From positions 5,936,824 to 6,000,823 of the forward strand of contig NZ_KQ976354.1 of NCBI RefSeq assembly GCF_000346485.2: a stretch of DNA of 64,000 nucleotides, in the 5' to 3' direction. The stretch is from Scytonema hofmannii PCC 7110 (GTDB lineage Bacteria; Cyanobacteriota; Cyanobacteriia; Cyanobacteriales; Nostocaceae). This document shows, piece after piece, positions 61,152 to 64,000 of the stretch. A program made the position numbers and the translations under genes. The first letter of the stretch is position 1; the number at the start of each line of letters is the position of its first letter. Below the pieces are notes generated by a model. That model was given only the letters and a program-made list of their open reading frames with translations. It did not search any database and was not told the DNA's origin.

Positions 61152-61974
61152 GTAATAACAAACTTCAGTTCGTTAGGACAATTATGAAGACTATCGCCTA
61201 TAATACACCTAAGTTTCACTTTTCAAAAAGACCACCGGATTGTTGTATTGACTTTATATAATACTAACTCTTCGAGTATGGTTTTAGATTCTTAGACCTC
61301 TATGTGAAAACTGCTATAACTGAGTATGGCTGATCCCTGGGGACATATCTCATTCGGTTTTTACCACACAACCTGTGCCTTGCTTCTGCCGCCTGCGTTG
61401 CAACCAAAAAGCTACGCAAGCAAAGCCTACCTCTGCAGGCTTTTAGCTTATGTAGGTGGGCTAAGTTCGCGTAGTCGCACCCTTCCAAGGTGTGAGTTGC
61501 GAAATTAGAATACTCCCATTGTATTGTGCCGAGTCTAGCTGCAACAGCAAGTCTCCTTTAGAACACCAAATTTGTTCTCGCGCCAAGAATTTAACGCAAT
61601 CTCTAACTTTTAGGGTATTTGCTGAACTTTAAAGATTTATTGGAGAATACCTATGGGTTAACACCCCTGAGTAGTAATAAACGATCCGTATTAAGTACTT
61701 TAATGCTCTAGGACTAATGTCCCTTAAAAAAGTACTTTTGTGCTTTAGGACTTTAGAAATTATTTACCAAGAGTGCTTCTCTTGCGAGTTAAGCGCCTAC
61801 TACAGATAAGTTGCACATTGCCTTTCAGCGCAAAACATCATCCGGAGTAGTTTTACTTTACATCTTGCTATGAACACACACCATACAGTTAACAAAACAC
61901 GTTTCTTTTGGCTTAGCATACAGAAATCTTTGGGAATAATACCATTTCACTTTTTTGGTGATACAAATGCCCTG

Positions 61975-62004
61975 GTAGGGGCGCGGCTGCCGCCGCGCTC
62001 CTAC
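61975..62004. repeat. Dispersed GTAGGGGCGCGGC hairpin
   Basis: GTAGGGGCGCGGC and GCCGCGCTCCTAC with a four-base loop; one mismatch. Same class as 17309 and 23759. Confidence 0.7.
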
Positions 62005-62302
62005 GACCAATGTATATGTATCGTGCATTTCGTGAATTGGTATAACGCAGCCGCCGCCAGATATAAGGCGTTTGACGCGATTCAGCACAGCAGCACGTCT
62101 GCATATGCCATCAGTAGTGACATCTATATATGATGTGTGTGATGTCAACGGGGTTTATGGTAGGTCTCTAGCCGCGATCGCTGCTATGTTGAACGATTCG
62201 CGGACGCCACTGCAGTATTCAATTGCCTTTCTAGCGGATGCCCCATAGCTAATACACAAGTATGGCTGATTGTCAATCTATATGCATCTACCTTTACCGA
62301 TT

Positions 62303-62856
62303 ATGAGTTCTACAGATTATTCTCTCAAGACGAGTGCGACTAAAAAATTGGAACAAGACACCGTTGTTTCATTCGCACCAGATCGTGCTAAGCACCGAAA
62401 GTATTCATCTCACTCTTCCATTCCTCCTGCGGATGCCCATTTAAATCGCCCGTTGGATACCTTGCCTTCCCCTAGCAGCCTGCAATCTACCCCTGTCTCG
62501 GTAGCTTCTGCGGTGGTCAAGATGCTGGAAGAGATGGGAGTGCAGTACGCGTTTGGTGTTTCGGGAAGTGCGATTGAACAGAGCGCAGTGCCCTTTCCTC
62601 CGGGACGCCACGCGAACGGGCAATCGCACTCTTCTAGCACGCACTGCAACATAGTTCAATCGAAGTGCTTCTCTTTGGTCACGAAGCACGAGCTGCGTTT
62701 ACAGCTACTGAGGCGTACTTTGCAATTAGTCGTTTGGTCGTGGTGTTTACCACAACAGGTCTGGGGATCACTAACGCGCTAACAGCGCAGATGATTTTAC
62801 ATTGGGATGGCTACTCGACTATGTTACTACTCTCGAATGCAGCAAGCAACTCTTAG
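62303..62856 (+). pseudogene. Thiamine-diphosphate enzyme (acetolactate-synthase-like) N-terminal relic
   Basis: From ATG 62303 the frame encodes a Ser-rich leader, then PVSVASAVVKMLEEMGVQYA and FGVSGSAI, the start of a ThDP-enzyme Pyr domain. Repeat DNA (about 62585-62630) then shifts the frame. In another frame it resumes as HSSIEVLLFGHEARAAFTAT (catalytic Glu region), EAYFAISRLVVVFTTTGLGI, TNALTAQMILHWDGY and stops. The last two thirds are gone. The leader and motifs recall ScyA-like and other secondary-metabolism ThDP enzymes of Nostocales; this assignment is tentative. Confidence 0.7.
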
Positions 62857-63011
62857 AGATTTCTCTCTGGCTCGCCCTCGGTCTAGCACACCAGGGTGGC
62901 TTTGTAGCTCATTTTAGTATCTCTACTGTCATCCAGACAAATTCAAGCAAGGAATTTTTCTACGAGTGACTTTCTTTCATTCTGAAACAACCGTAAGTGA
63001 GGAAATAAACC

Positions 63012-63860
63012 ATGCGTAATGACTGTTTAATCGATACTGAATCGGTATGGATTGTGCCTGATGGAATAGTGGTGAAGACTGCCAACCCCACTTTAGTGCA
63101 TCGACCCAATCCCACAAGGAACGACGATTCCTTCGCCCCAAAGATGATGAACGCAAACAGCATAGCTAAAACCCGGAAGCTTTTGGATGGGGCAATAGTA
63201 TTAGCCTGGAGGGATATAAAGTCAAGCCGCAGACCACCTGCCTTGACCTGCACGCGTTGGGTATGGCGGCTTGCTGGTCTCTATCATCTGTGCCATCCCA
63301 CCCCGCGATTGATGGAGGAAGCCGCGAAGCGCTTTGCTGCATCTGGCCGCAAGAGTTTGGCGCAGTGGGCTGTAGAGAAAGCCAGAGAGGAAGCAGGTCA
63401 CGACCAACTTGCCTTGCTCGATATCCAGTCGATGGGATATAAAGCCGAAGCTGTTGTAGAAGCGCTTGTTCCTCCCGCTGCAAAGGCTTTGATAGATCAC
63501 TTTACCCAAAGCGTGCGGGACTCAGATCCAATTGATTGCGTAGGTTATTCCTATACGGGGGAACGCCTAGCGATATGCAGAGGAGTGGAGTACATCCAGA
63601 TGGTGGAGGCATTGTTACCACCGGGTACCAATGCTACCCGCTGCCTGCGCGTACACAGTGCTGTTGGCACCGATGTAAAGCACGTAGAGGAGACGATTGA
63701 GATGATTGCAGCGCTTACTCCTGAGGAGCGTGTTCGCGTGGCGACCGCCTGTTACAAAGCCGCATTGTTGCGCTTCAGCCCACCCAAGGAATGCTATATA
63801 TCAGATGAGGAAATTCAGAATATGTTGAAACCACTAGAGCGTATAAACAACCACAGGTGA
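63012..63860 (+). CDS. Heme-oxygenase-like helical protein (TenA/HDO superfamily type)
   Basis: A 282-residue frame. The first 80 residues look irregular and may not be native. From about residue 92 (YHLCHPTPRLMEEAAKRFAA) it is an all-helical fold: AQWAVEKAREEAGHDQLALL with ExxxH, the typical metal or cofactor ligand pair of heme-oxygenase-like proteins, VEALVPPAAKALIDHFTQSV, CRGVEYIQMVEALLPPG, and a second His/Glu pair in HSAVGTDVKHVEETIEMI. Diiron oxidases or oxygenases of natural-product pathways share this layout. It is about 100 bases ahead of the next gene start and follows a ThDP-enzyme relic. Confidence 0.65.
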   Translation: MRNDCLIDTESVWIVPDGIVVKTANPTLVHRPNPTRNDDSFAPKMMNANSIAKTRKLLDGAIVLAWRDIKSSRRPPALTCTRWVWRLAGLYHLCHPTPRLMEEAAKRFAASGRKSLAQWAVEKAREEAGHDQLALLDIQSMGYKAEAVVEALVPPAAKALIDHFTQSVRDSDPIDCVGYSYTGERLAICRGVEYIQMVEALLPPGTNATRCLRVHSAVGTDVKHVEETIEMIAALTPEERVRVATACYKAALLRFSPPKECYISDEEIQNMLKPLERINNHR

Positions 63861-63960
63861 GACCTGGTTATCAACTGCTCACGTAGTAACTGAACAACTA
63901 AGGACAACTCGTCTAAAACACCCTTAACAGTACAACTCAAATAGCTACAAGGAGAAGACA

Positions 63961-64000
63961 ATGAAAACTACAACAGCTACAATTATCGAGCAGCAATCAA
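63961..64000 (+). CDS. Start of a further gene, cut by the window end
   Basis: ATG at 63961 with AAGGAGA 5-6 bases upstream; 13 codons visible (MKTTTATIIEQQS). It may be a gene co-transcribed with the heme-oxygenase-like gene. Nothing can be said of its product. Confidence 0.6.
   Translation, partial: MKTTTATIIEQQS

Noticed and set aside
1-64000. tRNA, rRNA or riboswitch genes
   Set aside because: I looked for tRNA T-arm consensus, rRNA cores and known leader motifs by eye and found none convincing; a covariance-model scan would be decisive.

Overview
The window is a piece of a filamentous, probably heterocyst-forming cyanobacterial chromosome (Nostocales type). The evidence is dense GCGATCGC (HIP1) sites, arrays of short tandem heptamers, an nblA gene, cyanobacterial families (DUF1830, DUF3082, DUF4336, DUF3891, DUF4058, DUF2382) and many long two-component hybrid kinases. 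The genus cannot be fixed from sequence alone. No rRNA, tRNA or CRISPR array was found.

Layout. 1-6.9 kb: the 3'-truncated part of a very large membrane protein gene (open from 2703 to the window edge), then DUF937, DUF4336, an orphan sugar ABC permease and DUF3891. 6.9-8.5 kb: a junkyard with a histidine-kinase relic, an IS630-like relic and a porin fragment. 8.5-19 kb: carbohydrate uptake and catabolism. This holds an rbsB-rbsA-rbsC ABC transporter with a decayed second rbsB copy, a myo-inositol oxygenase, a hybrid kinase, a gluconate kinase and a LacI-family regulator. The palindrome TGCACACGTGTGCA lies between the kinase and the regulator and again upstream of the oxygenase, so these genes probably form one LacI-type regulon. 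19-22.4 kb: Uma2 relic, AMIN-domain protein, FeS-type photolyase and DUF4058.

22.7-27.9 kb is accessory DNA. It holds relics of a contractile-injection/phage-tail-like locus (baseplate protein, tail protein I, a small tail-associated protein), transposase relics, a small ribbon-helix-helix plus coiled-coil gene pair next to an array of palindromes, and a HicB-like/PIN toxin-antitoxin pair. 28-37.7 kb: mostly housekeeping genes (serC, GT4 glycosyltransferase, SDR, pentapeptide protein, DUF3082, ispE, beta-lactamase-like serine hydrolase, rsmA, KDPG aldolase) with a split TnpB-related relic. 38-42.4 kb: three PRC/DUF2382 stress paralogues, a protein with a cysteine-bearing tandem repeat, and nblA. 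42.4-45.5 kb: LD-carboxypeptidase overlapping a hybrid kinase.

46.3-58.7 kb is one long minus-strand block: carboxymuconolactone decarboxylase-like, SnoaL-like, DJ-1/PfpI, DUF1830, glycogen debranching enzyme, an epimerase fused to a STAS domain, a response-regulator/thioredoxin-reductase-like fusion, a cyclic-nucleotide-domain histidine kinase, a UBP zinc finger, LtrA and an EthD protein. It looks like a stress or redox signalling unit linked to storage-sugar metabolism. 59-64 kb: a glycine-rich stress protein, a zinc-ribbon protein, relics (lactonase, thiamine-diphosphate enzyme), a heme-oxygenase-like enzyme and the start of a further gene.

A recurring theme is the GTGACCA heptamer. Arrays of it lie at the 3' ends of at least seven genes, always in the same orientation, and supply the stop codon of five of them. 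Three unrelated proteins therefore end in the same residues, TSDQ.
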